Shown here: piece by piece, positions 15,565 through 24,826 of the stretch
How the letters are laid out: each line of letters starts with the position of its first letter
How positions within the stretch are numbered: position 1 is the stretch's first letter
Origin: CAVUAT01 sp963739545
GTDB lineage: Bacteria; Actinomycetota; Thermoleophilia; Solirubrobacterales; 70-9
Direction: 5' to 3'
NCBI GenBank assembly: GCA_963739545.1
Contig: CAVUAT010000014.1
Span: 248,001-312,000 of the forward strand
DNA length: 64,000 nucleotides
Program-made: the position numbers and the translations under genes
Notes under the pieces: generated by a model
Databases searched by the model: none
Told to the model about the DNA's origin: nothing
What the model saw: the letters and a program-made list of their open reading frames with translations, nothing else

Positions 15565-16880
15565 ATGGGCACCACCGAAGCCGAGACCACCGACCAGGCA
15601 TCCGAGCACACGACCGGCGCGAGCACCGAGGACGTCACCAGCGTCGCTCGGGCTCGACGTCAGCGACTCCCCGTTCTAGCCTCGACCTGAGCCAGGACCA
15701 GCAGGACATCGTCGAGTGGGCTCATGGGTTCGCCGAGAAGGTCGTGCGGCCTGCGGCTGAGGAGTGGGACGAGAAGGAGGAGTTTCCGTGGCCGGTCGTG
15801 CAGGAGGCCGCCAAGATCGGGATGTACGGGTTCGAGTCGATCGCTCAGTTCTTCGCCGATCCCTCCGGGCTCTCGATGCCGCTGGTGAACGAGGAGCTCT
15901 TCTGGGGGGACGCCGGCATCGGCATGGCGATCTTCGGGACGACGCTCGCGGTCGCCGGCATCTACTCGTCGGGGACCAACGAGCAGATGATGGAGTGGAT
16001 TCCGCAGTGCTTCGGGACCGAGGACGACGTCAAGGTCGCGGCGTTCTGCGCGTCCGAGCCCGACGCGGGCTCCGATGTGTCGGGCTACCGCACCACCGCC
16101 AAGTACGACGAGGCCACCGACGAGTGGGTGCTGAACGGGCAGAAGGCCTGGGCGACCAACGGCGGCATCGCCAACGTCCACGTCGTCATCGCCACGGTCG
16201 ACCGCGAGCTCGGCTCGCGCGGCCACGCCGCCTTCGTCATCCCCCCGGGGACCAAGGGCTGCGAGCAGGGCGCCAAGGTCAAGAAGCACGGCATCCGCGC
16301 CTCCCATACGGCCGACGTCCACCTCGACGACTGCCGCATCCCGGGCTCGTGCCTGCTCGGCGGCAAGGAGAAGCTCGACGAGCGCCTCGCCAAGGTGCGC
16401 GAGGGCAAGGCCTCCAAGGGCCAGGCCGCGATGAAGACCTTCGAGGTCTCGCGCCCGACGGTCGGCGCCCAGGCGATCGGCATCGCCCGCGCGGCGTATG
16501 AGTACTCGCTCGACTACGCCAAGGAGCGCGAGACGTGGGGCCGCAAGATCATCGAGAACCAGTCGATCGCCTTCACCCTCGCCGACATGAAGATGGAGAT
16601 CGACGCGGCGCGCCTGCTGGTCTGGCGCGCGGCCTGGATGGGGCGCACCGGCAAGGACTTCGACAACGCCGAGGGCTCGATGTCGAAGCTGAAGGCCGGC
16701 GAGGTCGCCGTCTGGACGACCGAGCGCGCGATCCAGATCCTCGGCGGCAACGGCTACTCGCGGGAGTTCCCCGTCGAGCGCATGGCCCGCGACGCCAAGA
16801 TCTACACGATCTTCGAGGGCACCTCGGAGATCCAGCGCCTGGTCATCAGCCGCGCGATCTCCGGCGTCCACGTCAAGTAG
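15565..16880 (+). CDS. acyl-CoA dehydrogenase (frameshift near the N-terminus)
   Basis: An FAD-dependent acyl-CoA dehydrogenase. Blocks are VAAFCASEPDAGSDVSGYRT, WVLNGQKAWATNGGIANV, HGIRASHTADVHLDDCRIPG, FEVSRPTVGAQAIGIARAAYEYS and the C-terminal AIQILGGNGYSREFPVERM, EGTSEIQRLVISRAI. Residues LDLSQDQQDIVEWAHGFAEK upstream of the first in-frame GTG (15744) clearly belong to the protein but lack a start. The ATG at 15565, with AGGAGG upstream, begins MGTTEAETTDQASEH in a different frame. A 1-nt loss near 15640-15675 would join them. The coupled hydrolase follows 14 nt later. Confidence 0.85.
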
Positions 16881-16894
16881 GCGATGGTCCTGGG

Positions 16895-17868
16895 ATGAGC
16901 GACGCCTCCCTCAAAGAGCGCGCCGACGCACTCGGCAAGACCGAGCACGACTCCTCGTCCAAGGAGGACGTCGGTCCCTACCTGCGAGGTCGAGCTCCAC
17001 GGCCACGCCGTCGGCTACCGCCAGATGGGCGAGGGGCCGCTGCTCGTGCTGCTGCACGGGATCACCTCGAACTCCGACTGCTGGCGCGAGGTCGCGCCGC
17101 GGCTCGCCGAGAACCACACCGTGATCGCCCCCGACATGCTCGGCCACGGGCAGTCGGCGAAGCCCCGCGGCGACTACTCCCTCGGCGCCTACGCCGCCGG
17201 CCTGCGCGACCTGCTCGCGGTGCTCGACTTCGACCGCGGCACCGTCGTCGGCCATTCGCTCGGCGGCGGCATCGCGCTCCAGTTCGCCTACCTCTTCCCC
17301 GAGCACGTCGAGCGCCTGGTGCTGGTCGGCTCGGGCGGCCTCGGCCGCGAGGTCCATCCGCTGCTCCGCGCCTCCACCCTCCCCGGCTCGGAGTGGGTCC
17401 TGCCGCTGATGGCCCGCGAGTGGACCGTCAGCGCCGGCGACGCGGTTCGCAAGGTCGCCGCCAAGCTCGGCCTCGAGGCGGGGCCCGACCTCGCCGAGTT
17501 CGCCCGCGGCTACGCCTCGCTGATCGACGCCGGCGCCCGCGACGCCTTCCTCGACACGATGCGCGGCGTGATCGGCCCCGACGGCCAGAAGGTCTCGGCC
17601 CTCGACCGCCTCTACCTCGCCGACCAGGTCCCGACGATGCTGATCTGGGGCACCGACGACCCGGTCATCCCCGTCGCCCACGGCCGAAACGCCCACGAGA
17701 TCATCGCCGGCAGCCGCTACGTCGAGCTCGAGGGCTCGGGCCACTGGCCGATGCTGGACTCCCCCACGCGCGTGACCTCGGAGCTGACGAAGCTTCATCG
17801 ACGAGACCGAGCCGTTCGAGTACAGCGCGGAGCGGGTGCGCGAGCGGTTGAAGCGCGGGCCCTCCTAG
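16895..17868 (+). CDS. alpha/beta hydrolase (two frameshifts)
   Basis: An alpha/beta-fold hydrolase. The core has oxyanion HGITSNSDCW, nucleophile elbow VVGHSLGGGIAL, acid IWGTDDPVIP and catalytic His GSGHWPMLDSP. The N-terminus MSDASLKERADALGK starts at ATG 16895 but must shift near 16975-16990 to reach ELHGHAVGYRQMGEG. At the other end ELTK should continue as FIDETEPFEYSAERVRERLK; this is reached only if the extra base near 17791-17796 is skipped, giving a stop at 17868. Both sites look like indels rather than real gene structure. It follows the acyl-CoA dehydrogenase by 14 nt. Confidence 0.8.
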
Positions 17869-17900
17869 CGGCCCGCACTCCAACCCGCGCAGGACGGGAC

Positions 17901-18365
17901 CTAGGCGGTCGCGCTCTGCTTGACCTCGCCGCGGTAGGCACCGTCGGCCGTGCCCTTGCTCTCGATCATCTCCTTGAAGCGGTCGAGGTCTCCCTGGACC
18001 CGGCGCTCGACGATTCCGAGCATGTCGCCGACCTTCTCCTTGACGCCCTCGGGCTGGTAGTCGAGCTGCAGGTTGACCTTGGTCTTGCCCTCCTCAAGGC
18101 GATGGAAGGTGACGACTCCCGCGTGGTCGTCTCCGCTCGTCGACTTCCAAGCGATGCGCTCATCGGGGATCTGCTCCGTGATCTCGGCGTCCCATTCGAG
18201 GTCGTCGCCTGCGATCTCGGCCTTCCAGTGCATGTGGGTGTCGTCGATCTGCTTGACCGACTCGACGCCCTCCATGAAGCTCGGGAACTGCTCGAACTGG
18301 GTCCACTGGTTGTAGGCATCGCGGACCGGGACTTCGACTTCGACTGACTTCTGTGTGCTCGACAT
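17901..18365 (-). CDS. SRPBCC (cyclase/dehydrase-like) protein
   Basis: A 154-residue single-domain protein of the START/Bet v1 fold. VEVEVPVRDAYNQWTQFEQFPSFM is the family opening, then AEITEQIPDERIAWKS and VTFHRLEEGKTKVNLQLDYQP; the C-terminal helix contains DLDRFKEMIE. Such proteins bind hydrophobic ligands and in actinobacteria often occur as stress-associated single genes. It is divergent from the permease at 18484. Confidence 0.88.
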   Translation of the reverse strand: MSSTQKSVEVEVPVRDAYNQWTQFEQFPSFMEGVESVKQIDDTHMHWKAEIAGDDLEWDAEITEQIPDERIAWKSTSGDDHAGVVTFHRLEEGKTKVNLQLDYQPEGVKEKVGDMLGIVERRVQGDLDRFKEMIESKGTADGAYRGEVKQSATA

Positions 18366-18483
18366 TCGGGCTCCTTCATTCGTTTTTTGTCTCTCTGAAG
18401 GTGTGCCCAGCCAGGCACGCGATAAGCCGGTCGATTGGTCACAGAAGGTTTCCGAGGTCGTTCACGTGGGGTATGTGCGAATC

Positions 18484-19851
18484 ATGGCTAGGAGAGGAGC
18501 CGGAGGAGTACCCACCCCCGCCGCGCCGCGCGCGGAGCCCGGAGGCACCGGGCTCAACCGTGCGATCACCAAGAAGATGCTGCTGGTCTTCATCGTCGGC
18601 GACATCCTCGGCGGCGGGATCTACGCGCTGGCCGGGACGGTCGGCGCCGAGGTCGGCGGCGCGATCTGGGTCGCGTTCACCGCCGCGCTCATCCTGGCGG
18701 CGTTCACCGCGGCGAGCTACGTCGAGCTGACCACCAAGTACCCGCGCGCGGGCGGCGCCGGGCTGTTCGTCAACCGCGCCTTCGGCAACCCGCTGCTCAG
18801 CTTCCTGGTCGCGTTCGCGGTCATGGCCTCGGGGATCACCTCGGCGGCCACCCTGTCGCGCGCGTTCGGCGGCGACTACCTGAGCGTCTTCATCGACGTC
18901 GAGGTTCTCGTCGGGGCGATCGCCCTGCTCTTGATCATCGGGGTGATCAACTTCATCGGGATCAAGGAGTCGGTGCGGCTGAACCTCGGCTTCACCGCGG
19001 TCGAGGTCGGCGGCCTCATCCTGATCACGATCATCGGCCTCGGCGTGCTGTTCGACGGCGGCGGCGACACGGGCCGCGCCTTCGAGCTCGACACCGCCGA
19101 GGGCAAGACGGCGGTCGGGGCGATTCTGGGCGGCACCGCGCTCTCCTTCTACGCCCTGATCGGCTTCGAGGACTCGGCGAACGTCGCCGAGGAGGTCAAG
19201 GACCCGAGCCTCGCCTACCCCTTCGCGATCTTCGCCGGCCTCTTGATCGCCGGCGCGGTCTACCTCATGGTCACGATCGTCGCCTCGATGGTCGTCCCCA
19301 CAGACGACCTCGCCGCCTCCTCGGGCCCGCTGCTCGAGGTCAACCAGGGCCCGCTCGCGGTCAACGACAAGGTCTTCTCGGCGATCGGGCTGCTCGCGCT
19401 GTCAAACGGCGCGCTCATCAACCTGATCATGGCCTCGCGCCTGCTCTACGGCATGGCGGAGGAGAAGGTGATGCCGAGGCCGCTCGCATACGTCAACCCC
19501 GCCCGCAAGACACCGGTCGTCGCAATCGTCCTCGTCACGGCGCTGGCCATCGGCCTCGCGGCGACCGGCGACCTGGCCGACCTCGCCGCGACCACCGTCC
19601 TGCTGTTGCTCGCGGTGTTCATCGTGGTCAACATCAGCGTCCTGGTCTTGAGGAAGGACCCCGTCGACCACGACCACTTCTCGGTCCCGACCTTCGTCCC
19701 GATCATCGGCGCCCTCGGTGCCGCGCTCGTCCTCACCCAGCCCGACGCCGAGACCTACGCCCGCGCCGGCCTGATCATGCTGGTCGGGCTGATCGTCTTC
19801 ATCCCGACCTACCTGACAACACGACGCGAGTACTCGAACGACCGACGTTGA
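18484..19851 (+). CDS. APC-superfamily amino acid permease
   Basis: A 455-residue permease with about 12 helices. The first helix carries the family motif VGDILGGGIYALAGTVGAEVGG, interrupted only by usual residues; later segments include ASYVELTTKYPRAGGAG, SFYALIGFEDSANVAEEVKDP (the conserved F-x-G-[FE]-x-x-x-N-x-x-E-E block) and LSNGALINLIMASRLLYGMA. ATG 18484 is chosen because residues encoded upstream are not membrane-like. Substrate is likely an amino acid or polyamine. Confidence 0.9.
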   Translation: MARRGAGGVPTPAAPRAEPGGTGLNRAITKKMLLVFIVGDILGGGIYALAGTVGAEVGGAIWVAFTAALILAAFTAASYVELTTKYPRAGGAGLFVNRAFGNPLLSFLVAFAVMASGITSAATLSRAFGGDYLSVFIDVEVLVGAIALLLIIGVINFIGIKESVRLNLGFTAVEVGGLILITIIGLGVLFDGGGDTGRAFELDTAEGKTAVGAILGGTALSFYALIGFEDSANVAEEVKDPSLAYPFAIFAGLLIAGAVYLMVTIVASMVVPTDDLAASSGPLLEVNQGPLAVNDKVFSAIGLLALSNGALINLIMASRLLYGMAEEKVMPRPLAYVNPARKTPVVAIVLVTALAIGLAATGDLADLAATTVLLLLAVFIVVNISVLVLRKDPVDHDHFSVPTFVPIIGALGAALVLTQPDAETYARAGLIMLVGLIVFIPTYLTTRREYSNDRR

Positions 19852-19927
19852 CACCGCGCCGGGCGGCCTGAGAGGCTCGGGGCCTGCACGCAGGCGAACA
19901 CACGACTGAGGGGGAGACGCGCGCGTG

Positions 19928-20662
19928 ATGACGGCCGTGCTCTACGGACTGGCCGCATCGAGCGCGCTCGTGATCGGCGCCGCGATCGGAACCTACGCCA
20001 AGGACCTGCCCGAGCTGCTGGTCAGCGTGCTGCTCGCCTTCGCCGCGGGGGCGCTGATCTCGGCGCTCTCGTTCGAGCTCTTCGACGACGCCTTCAAGCT
20101 CGGTGGCGCGACTCGCTCGGGGCTTGCGCTGCTCGCGGGAGCGGGCGCGTTCATCGTCGCCGACACGCTGCTTGACCGCTACACGGGCGGGGCCTCAGCG
20201 ACCGGCGCCGGCACCCCGGCGGGCGGTCCCGTCGTCGGCATGGCGCTCCTTGCCGGGGTGACCCTCGACGGCGTGCCCGAGAACCTCGCGCTGGGAGTCT
20301 CGCTGGTCGACGACGCGTCGATCAGCCTGCTGGTAGCGATCTTCTTCTCGAACCTGCCCGAGGCCCTGGTGGGGGCGAAGAGGATGCGCGAGGGCAAGCA
20401 TGGGGCGAGCGCGAAACAGGTGATGGTCCTGTGGATCGCGTGCGCGGTACTCCTGGTTGCGGCGGTGGTCGTGGGCAACGAGTTCGGCGGCGTCCTCTCG
20501 GACGAGGTGCTGTCGGTCGCGCTCGGCTTCGCTGGAGGAGCGGTGCTCGCCTCGGTCGCGATCACGGTCCTGCCCCAGGCCTTCCCCGAGGGCAAGTCCC
20601 ACCCCTGGGTCGCCTTCGCGACGGCCGCCGGCTTCTTCCTCTCCTACGTGCTGGCCGCCTGA
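19928..20662 (+). CDS. ZIP-like divalent metal transporter
   Basis: A 244-residue protein with about eight helices. Helix 4 has LDGVPENLALG, the position of the ZIP HNxPEG motif with Asp in place of His, and helix 5 has FFSNLPEALVG. The DGVPEN form is seen in a bacterial ZIP subgroup. GTG 19925 immediately upstream of ATG 19928 is an alternative start. Likely moves zinc or another divalent metal; direction unknown. Confidence 0.83.
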   Translation: MTAVLYGLAASSALVIGAAIGTYAKDLPELLVSVLLAFAAGALISALSFELFDDAFKLGGATRSGLALLAGAGAFIVADTLLDRYTGGASATGAGTPAGGPVVGMALLAGVTLDGVPENLALGVSLVDDASISLLVAIFFSNLPEALVGAKRMREGKHGASAKQVMVLWIACAVLLVAAVVVGNEFGGVLSDEVLSVALGFAGGAVLASVAITVLPQAFPEGKSHPWVAFATAAGFFLSYVLAA

Positions 20663-20694
20663 CCGGGGGGACCTGTGGGGACCGACGCGCTTGT

Positions 20695-20722
20695 GTGTCA
20701 AACTGCGCACATGCGTTTACAC
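20695..20722 (+). promoter_or_regulatory. candidate VapBC operator
   Basis: GTGTCAAAC (20695-20703) and GTTTACAC (20715-20722) are inverted apart from one extra C, with TGCGCA in the centre. The element overlaps the antitoxin start codon, where VapB-type repressors usually bind. Confidence 0.4.
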
Positions 20723-20950
20723 ATAAGCCTTGATGATGATCTCGTGGCCGAGCTCGACAAGCGGGTCGGAAAGCGAGGACGCAGCGCGTTCATCAGCCGC
20801 GCCGTCGAGCAGACCCTCGACGACAAGCGGCGCTGGGACCTGATCCTCTCGTCGTTCGGATCGATCTCCGACGAGGGCCACGAGTGGGACCCGGATCCCG
20901 CCGCGTGGGTCAGGGAGCAGCGCCGCAGCGACCCACGCCGCAGGGGCTGA
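20711..20950 (+). CDS. VapB-type ribbon-helix-helix antitoxin
   Basis: A 79-residue protein. MRLHISLDDDLVAELDKRVG then RSAFISRAVEQTLDD is the ribbon-helix-helix, and the C-terminal DPDPAAWVREQRRSD is the toxin-binding tail. Its stop overlaps the start region of the PIN toxin. Confidence 0.85.
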   Translation: MRLHISLDDDLVAELDKRVGKRGRSAFISRAVEQTLDDKRRWDLILSSFGSISDEGHEWDPDPAAWVREQRRSDPRRRG

Positions 20951-21339
20951 GCATTCTCCTGCTCGACAGCACGGTCCTGATCGACGTGCTGCGAGGAGCG
21001 TCAGCGACGCGGAGGCTGGCGGAGCTCCAGGCGTCCGGTGCGCCGCCGTTCGTCTGCGCGGTCAACGTCGAGGAGGTCTGGCGCGGCGCGCGGCCGCCGG
21101 AGATCGACGGGATCAGAAACCTGCTCACGGGACTGCGCGTCGCCCCTCTGGGTGGGCCCGAGGGCGAGCTGGCTGGGCGTTGGAGGCGCGAGTTCGCGGA
21201 GCGGGGAACGACCCTGAGTCAAGCCGATTGCCTGATCGCCGCGGCGACGGTCGGTGTCGGTGCACGGTTGGCGACCGGCAACCCCAGCCACTTCCCGATG
21301 GCCGAGCTCGACGTCGAGGTTTGGCCGACCGGCGAATAG
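20947..21339 (+). CDS. VapC-type PIN-domain toxin (ribonuclease)
   Basis: About 130 residues. PIN catalytic acids are visible in LLLDSTVLIDVLRG, NVEEVWRGARP, SQADCLIAAAT and the weak end RLATGNPSHF. No ATG precedes the first strand. CTG at 20947, overlapping the antitoxin stop as CTGA, would place the start exactly where the family begins; GTG 20905 is a longer alternative. Predicted to cleave tRNA or rRNA when free of antitoxin. Confidence 0.85.
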   Translation: MSILLLDSTVLIDVLRGASATRRLAELQASGAPPFVCAVNVEEVWRGARPPEIDGIRNLLTGLRVAPLGGPEGELAGRWRREFAERGTTLSQADCLIAAATVGVGARLATGNPSHFPMAELDVEVWPTGE

Positions 21340-21365
21340 GCACAGACCGCGCCTACACTCGCCCG

Positions 21366-22352
21366 ATGGACCTCGAGCTCCTCGACCGCACCCTCGCCGC
21401 CGCCGGCGAGCCCGACTACCGCGCCAAGCAGGTGTGGGAGTGGACCGCGCGCGGCGTGGGCTCCTACGAGGAGATGACCAACCTGCCCGAGGACCTGCGG
21501 GCGACGCTCGAGGTCGGCGTGCCCCTCTCCTCCCTCACCCTCCGCGACGAGGCGAAATCCGACGACGGCACCGTCAAGGCGCTCTTCGACACCCACGACG
21601 GGCGGCCGCTCGAGGCCGTGCTGATGCGCTTTCGCGACGGGCGGCGCTCGGTCTGCGTCTCGTCCCAGTCGGGGTGCCCGCTCGACTGCCGCTTCTGCGC
21701 GACGGGGCAGATGAAGTTCGGGCGCAACCTGACCGCGTCGGAGATCCTCGACCAGGCGCTCCACTTCCGCCGCATCGAGGACGTCGACCATCTCGTCTTC
21801 ATGGGGATGGGCGAGCCGATGATGAACCTCGACGCCGTGCTCGAGGCCTGCGCCAAGCTCCCAGACATCGGGATCACCAACCGCCGCACGACGATCTCGA
21901 CGGTCGGATGGGTCCCGGGGATCAAGGCCCTGACCGAGCAGGAGCGCCCGATCCGCCTCGCCTTCTCGCTGCACGCGCCCGACGACGCCCTGCGCTCGGA
22001 GCTGATGCCGGTCAACGACCGCTATCCGCTCTCCGAGGTGCTCGCCGCCTGCCGCGCCCACCACGCGCGCCGCAACCGCCGCGTGTTCATCGAGTACGTG
22101 ATGCTCGACGGCGTCAACGACCGCGTCGAGCAGGCCCGCCAGCTCGCCGACCTGCTCGACCCCAAGGTCTTCAAGGTCAACCTGATCCCCTTCAACCCCA
22201 CGGGATCGGGCTTCGAGGGCTCGAGCTCGAAGGCGATCGGCGCCTTCCAGGCGATGCTCCAGCGCAAGGGGATCCCCGTGACCGTGCGCCTCACGCGCGG
22301 CCGGGACATCGACGCGGCGTGCGGTCAGTTGGCCGCCAGCGCCGCGAGCTGA
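21366..22352 (+). CDS. rlmN: 23S rRNA (adenine-C2)-methyltransferase RlmN
   Basis: A 328-residue radical-SAM enzyme that methylates A2503 of 23S rRNA (and A37 of some tRNAs). The cluster motif is GCPLDCRFC, with Cys at residues 104, 108 and 111. FMGMGEPMMNLDAV, STVGWVPGI and AFSLHAPDD are conserved blocks, and the C-terminal DIDAACGQL holds the catalytic Cys. The ATG start at 21366 gives a protein slightly shorter than the E. coli one, as in many actinobacteria. Confidence 0.95.
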   Translation: MDLELLDRTLAAAGEPDYRAKQVWEWTARGVGSYEEMTNLPEDLRATLEVGVPLSSLTLRDEAKSDDGTVKALFDTHDGRPLEAVLMRFRDGRRSVCVSSQSGCPLDCRFCATGQMKFGRNLTASEILDQALHFRRIEDVDHLVFMGMGEPMMNLDAVLEACAKLPDIGITNRRTTISTVGWVPGIKALTEQERPIRLAFSLHAPDDALRSELMPVNDRYPLSEVLAACRAHHARRNRRVFIEYVMLDGVNDRVEQARQLADLLDPKVFKVNLIPFNPTGSGFEGSSSKAIGAFQAMLQRKGIPVTVRLTRGRDIDAACGQLAASAAS

Positions 22353-22398
22353 GAGCCGGCACCCATCCGGCGTCCTGCCCGGCGCCTACATTCTCGGC

Positions 22399-22758
22399 AT
22401 GAACGCACGCAAATACCTGTTCGCGCTCAAGGGCCGGACGCTCTACACGGTGGGCCAGGGCAAGCCGAACCGGATCATCGCGATCGACAAGGAGACGGTC
22501 ACCGTCGGGACGGAGAAGTCTCCGGACGGCACGCCCCTGAAGATCGAGCAGGTCCAAGACGCTCTTGACCGCCTGAAGGCGAAGGGCAAGGTCGAGGTCA
22601 ACGTCAAGTCGCTCGGGTACCGCTCGGGATTCATCGGGGCAGTCCTGGCAACCGTGCCGGGTGCCGAGGTCGACGCGAAGCCGGCGGCGGTCAGGTTGCC
22701 GAAGTCGAAGCGGAAAAAGTCGAAGAAGAAGAAAAAGAAGAAGGCGAAGAAGAGCTAG
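22399..22758 (+). CDS. small protein with poly-Lys C-terminus
   Basis: A 119-residue protein with no signal peptide. Residues 1-85 look like a compact domain: TLYTVGQGKPNRIIAIDKET, then PLKIEQVQDALDRLKAKGKV and FIGAVLATVPGAEV. A similar helical/beta module accompanies some restriction or HNH proteins, but the resemblance is from memory and weak. The last 20 residues are almost all Lys, suggesting nucleic-acid or anionic-polymer binding. Its stop overlaps the convergent DUF6941 stop. Confidence 0.7.
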   Translation: MNARKYLFALKGRTLYTVGQGKPNRIIAIDKETVTVGTEKSPDGTPLKIEQVQDALDRLKAKGKVEVNVKSLGYRSGFIGAVLATVPGAEVDAKPAAVRLPKSKRKKSKKKKKKKAKKS

Positions 22759-23195
22759 GCCGGCTCCTCGTCGTCCTCCTCCTCTTTGACTTCCTCCAGC
22801 GGCTCGTGCACCACGTGGATCGGCAGGGCCGAGCTCTTGTCGTCGACGATCAACTCGATCGTGTAGGTGCCGGGCTCGTCGGCCTGGAACTGGATCGCCG
22901 CTGAGATCAGGAAGTTGTTGAGCCAGTCGGTCTGGGGGTTCTCGGCGCCGATCGCGAACTCTCCCCCGCCCTCGGCGATCGACTCGCCGGCCGGGTTCTT
23001 CACGAGGTTCCGCCAGGAGTGCATGTGGTCGGGGCCGATCTCCTCGGAGGTCGCGGTGAGGCGGACGGCGAGCATCATCCCGACCACGCTCGGGAACTCG
23101 GGGACGGCCTGGCGGTCGATGCCGCCGCCGACGATGGTCGCGAGGTTGTCGTGGATCTCGGCGTGGCGCGCCGGGATGACCCAGTCGATGTTCAC
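22755..23195 (-). CDS. DUF6941-like protein
   Basis: A 146-residue protein starting at GTG 23195 (VNIDWVIPARHAEIHDNL). The N-terminal ATIVGGGIDRQAVPEFP and the central LAVRLTATSEEIG, then TYTIELIVDDKSSALPIHV, match the family layout of an immunoglobulin-like beta sandwich. The last 15 residues are acidic (EEVKEEEDDEEPA). The frame is open into the drug exporter upstream, but that part is an artefact of the exporter's frameshift. Confidence 0.75.
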   Translation of the reverse strand: MNIDWVIPARHAEIHDNLATIVGGGIDRQAVPEFPSVVGMMLAVRLTATSEEIGPDHMHSWRNLVKNPAGESIAEGGGEFAIGAENPQTDWLNNFLISAAIQFQADEPGTYTIELIVDDKSSALPIHVVHEPLEEVKEEEDDEEPA

Positions 23196-23251
23196 GCGGT
23201 GCAGGCTAGCCGGGAGCCGACCCGCCTGGGCCGGCTCCCGCTGACGCTCGC

Positions 23252-24722
23252 TCAGGCGGCGACCGGCGCCTCGCCCTTCGCGCTGAGCTCGACGTGGGCG
23301 CGGCTGTCCTTGCCCTTGATCAGGATCAGGGTGAGGACCAGCCCGAGCACGGCGAACGCCGGCGCCGCCGAGGAATGCGGCCGAGAACCCGTCGACCAGG
23401 GCCTGGCCCTGCGCGGCGGGGTCGCCGCCGGCATCGGCGATCGCGTCCTCGGTGGTCGAGTTGGCGATCGTCGCCAGAACGGCGAGTCCGAGGGCGCCGC
23501 CGATCTGCTGCGAGGTATTGATCAGCCCGCTGGCGAGGCCCTGCTCTCGGTCCTGGATCCCCGAGACCGCCGCGATCGTGGTCGGCACGAAGCTGAAGCC
23601 GAGGCCGATCGCTGCGAGCACCGAGGGCCCGAGGATGTCGGAGGTGAAGCTGCCGTCGACGCTGATCTGGCTGAACCACGCCAGGCCGATAGCGATGAAC
23701 CCCATCCCGACGGCCAGCACCGGCTTGAAGCCCACCTTGGTCACGAGCTGAGAGGCGACGCCGGCCGAGAGGATGATCGCGATCGACAGCGGCAGGTATG
23801 CGAGCCCGGCCTCGATCGCGCTGTAGTCCAGCACCTGCTGCATGTAGAGCGTGATGAAGAAGAACATCGAGAACAGCGCCGCGCCGACCAGCAGGCCGAC
23901 GACGTTGGCGCCGGTCAGCGTCCGGATGCGGAAGATGCCGAACGGGACCAGCGGCGCCTTCGAACGCAGCTCGATCGCGGTGAAGATCGCGAACAGGGCA
24001 GCCGAGACGCCGAGCAGCGCGATCGTCTGGGTCGAGCCCCAGCCCGCCTCGGCCGCATCGACCAGCGTGTAGACGAGCACCGAGAGCGCGGCCGTGACTG
24101 TGACCGCGCCGGCCACGTCGAAGGTGCGGGTCTCGCCCTCGGAGCGGCTCTCGCCGATCAGCCTCGGGGTGAGCGCCAACACGAACAGGGCGACCGGGAC
24201 GTTGACCCACAGGACCCACTCCCAACCGAGCCCATCGGTCAGGAAGCCGCCGAGCAGGACGCCCACGGCGCCTCCGGAGCCGGCGACCGCGCCCCACGCG
24301 CCGAGCGCCTTGTTGCGCTCGGAGCCGTCGGTGAACAGCGTGGCGACGATGGAGAGGGCCGCGGGAGAGATGATCGCGGCGCCGAGGCCCTGGGCCGCGC
24401 GTGCGGCGATCAGCTGGCCCTCGGTCGAGGCGAAGCCGGCGGCGAGCGAGGCGACCGCGATCACGATCAGGCCCGCCATGAACACGCGGCGGCGCCCGAG
24501 CAGGTCCGCCATGCGCCCACCGAGCAGCAGGAAGCCGCCGAAGGTGAGGACGTAGCCGTTGATCACCCAGGAGAGGTTCTCCTGCGAGAACTGGAGCTCC
24601 TCGCCGATCGTCGGCAGCGCGATGTTGACGATGGACGCGTCGAGGACGACCATGAACTGGGTCATGCACAGGAGGGCCAACGCCCACCAGCGCTTCTCGC
24701 GGTACTCGGTCTCGGTCGTCAT
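23252..24722 (-). CDS. MFS drug exporter, DHA2/EmrB-QacA type (frameshift near C-terminus)
   Basis: A 14-helix drug/proton antiporter. Family motifs include MVVLDASIVNIALPTIGEEL-like helix 1, GRMADLLGRRRVFMAG (motif A) and SGGAVGVLLGGFLTDGLGW (motif C). The frame remains coding to AAFLGG, then the expected last helix AVLGLVLTLILIKGKDSR and end HVELSAKGEAPVAA are in another frame. The shift is in a GC repeat at about 23361-23372; total length is one base over a multiple of three. ATG 24722 follows an AGGAGGA-like site. It is divergent from a TetR gene with shared operator sequence. Confidence 0.9.
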
Positions 24723-24772
24723 CTGAAAATCCTCCTGTGCATTCGTTCCGAAGTTCGTGGCATAATCGGAAG

Positions 24773-24811
24773 CTGAGTTCCGGTTTCGGTTGTAGACTAT
24801 ACGGAACTCAG
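24773..24811. promoter_or_regulatory. TetR operator between exporter and regulator
   Basis: CTGAGTTCCG (24773-24782) and CGGAACTCAG (24802-24811) are perfect 10-bp inverted repeats with a 19-bp AT-rich spacer. Related half-sites (GTTCCG near 24745, GAGCTCCG at 24812) flank it. It sits in the 104-nt divergent promoter region of the DHA2 exporter and the TetR gene. Confidence 0.75.
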
Positions 24812-24826
24812 AGCTCCGTTTGCGTG

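Noticed and set aside
23019..24776. A 585-codon plus-strand frame opposite the DHA2 exporter
   Set aside because: Its translation is Arg/Asp/Gly low-complexity with no known domain; it is the shadow of the GC-rich exporter codons.
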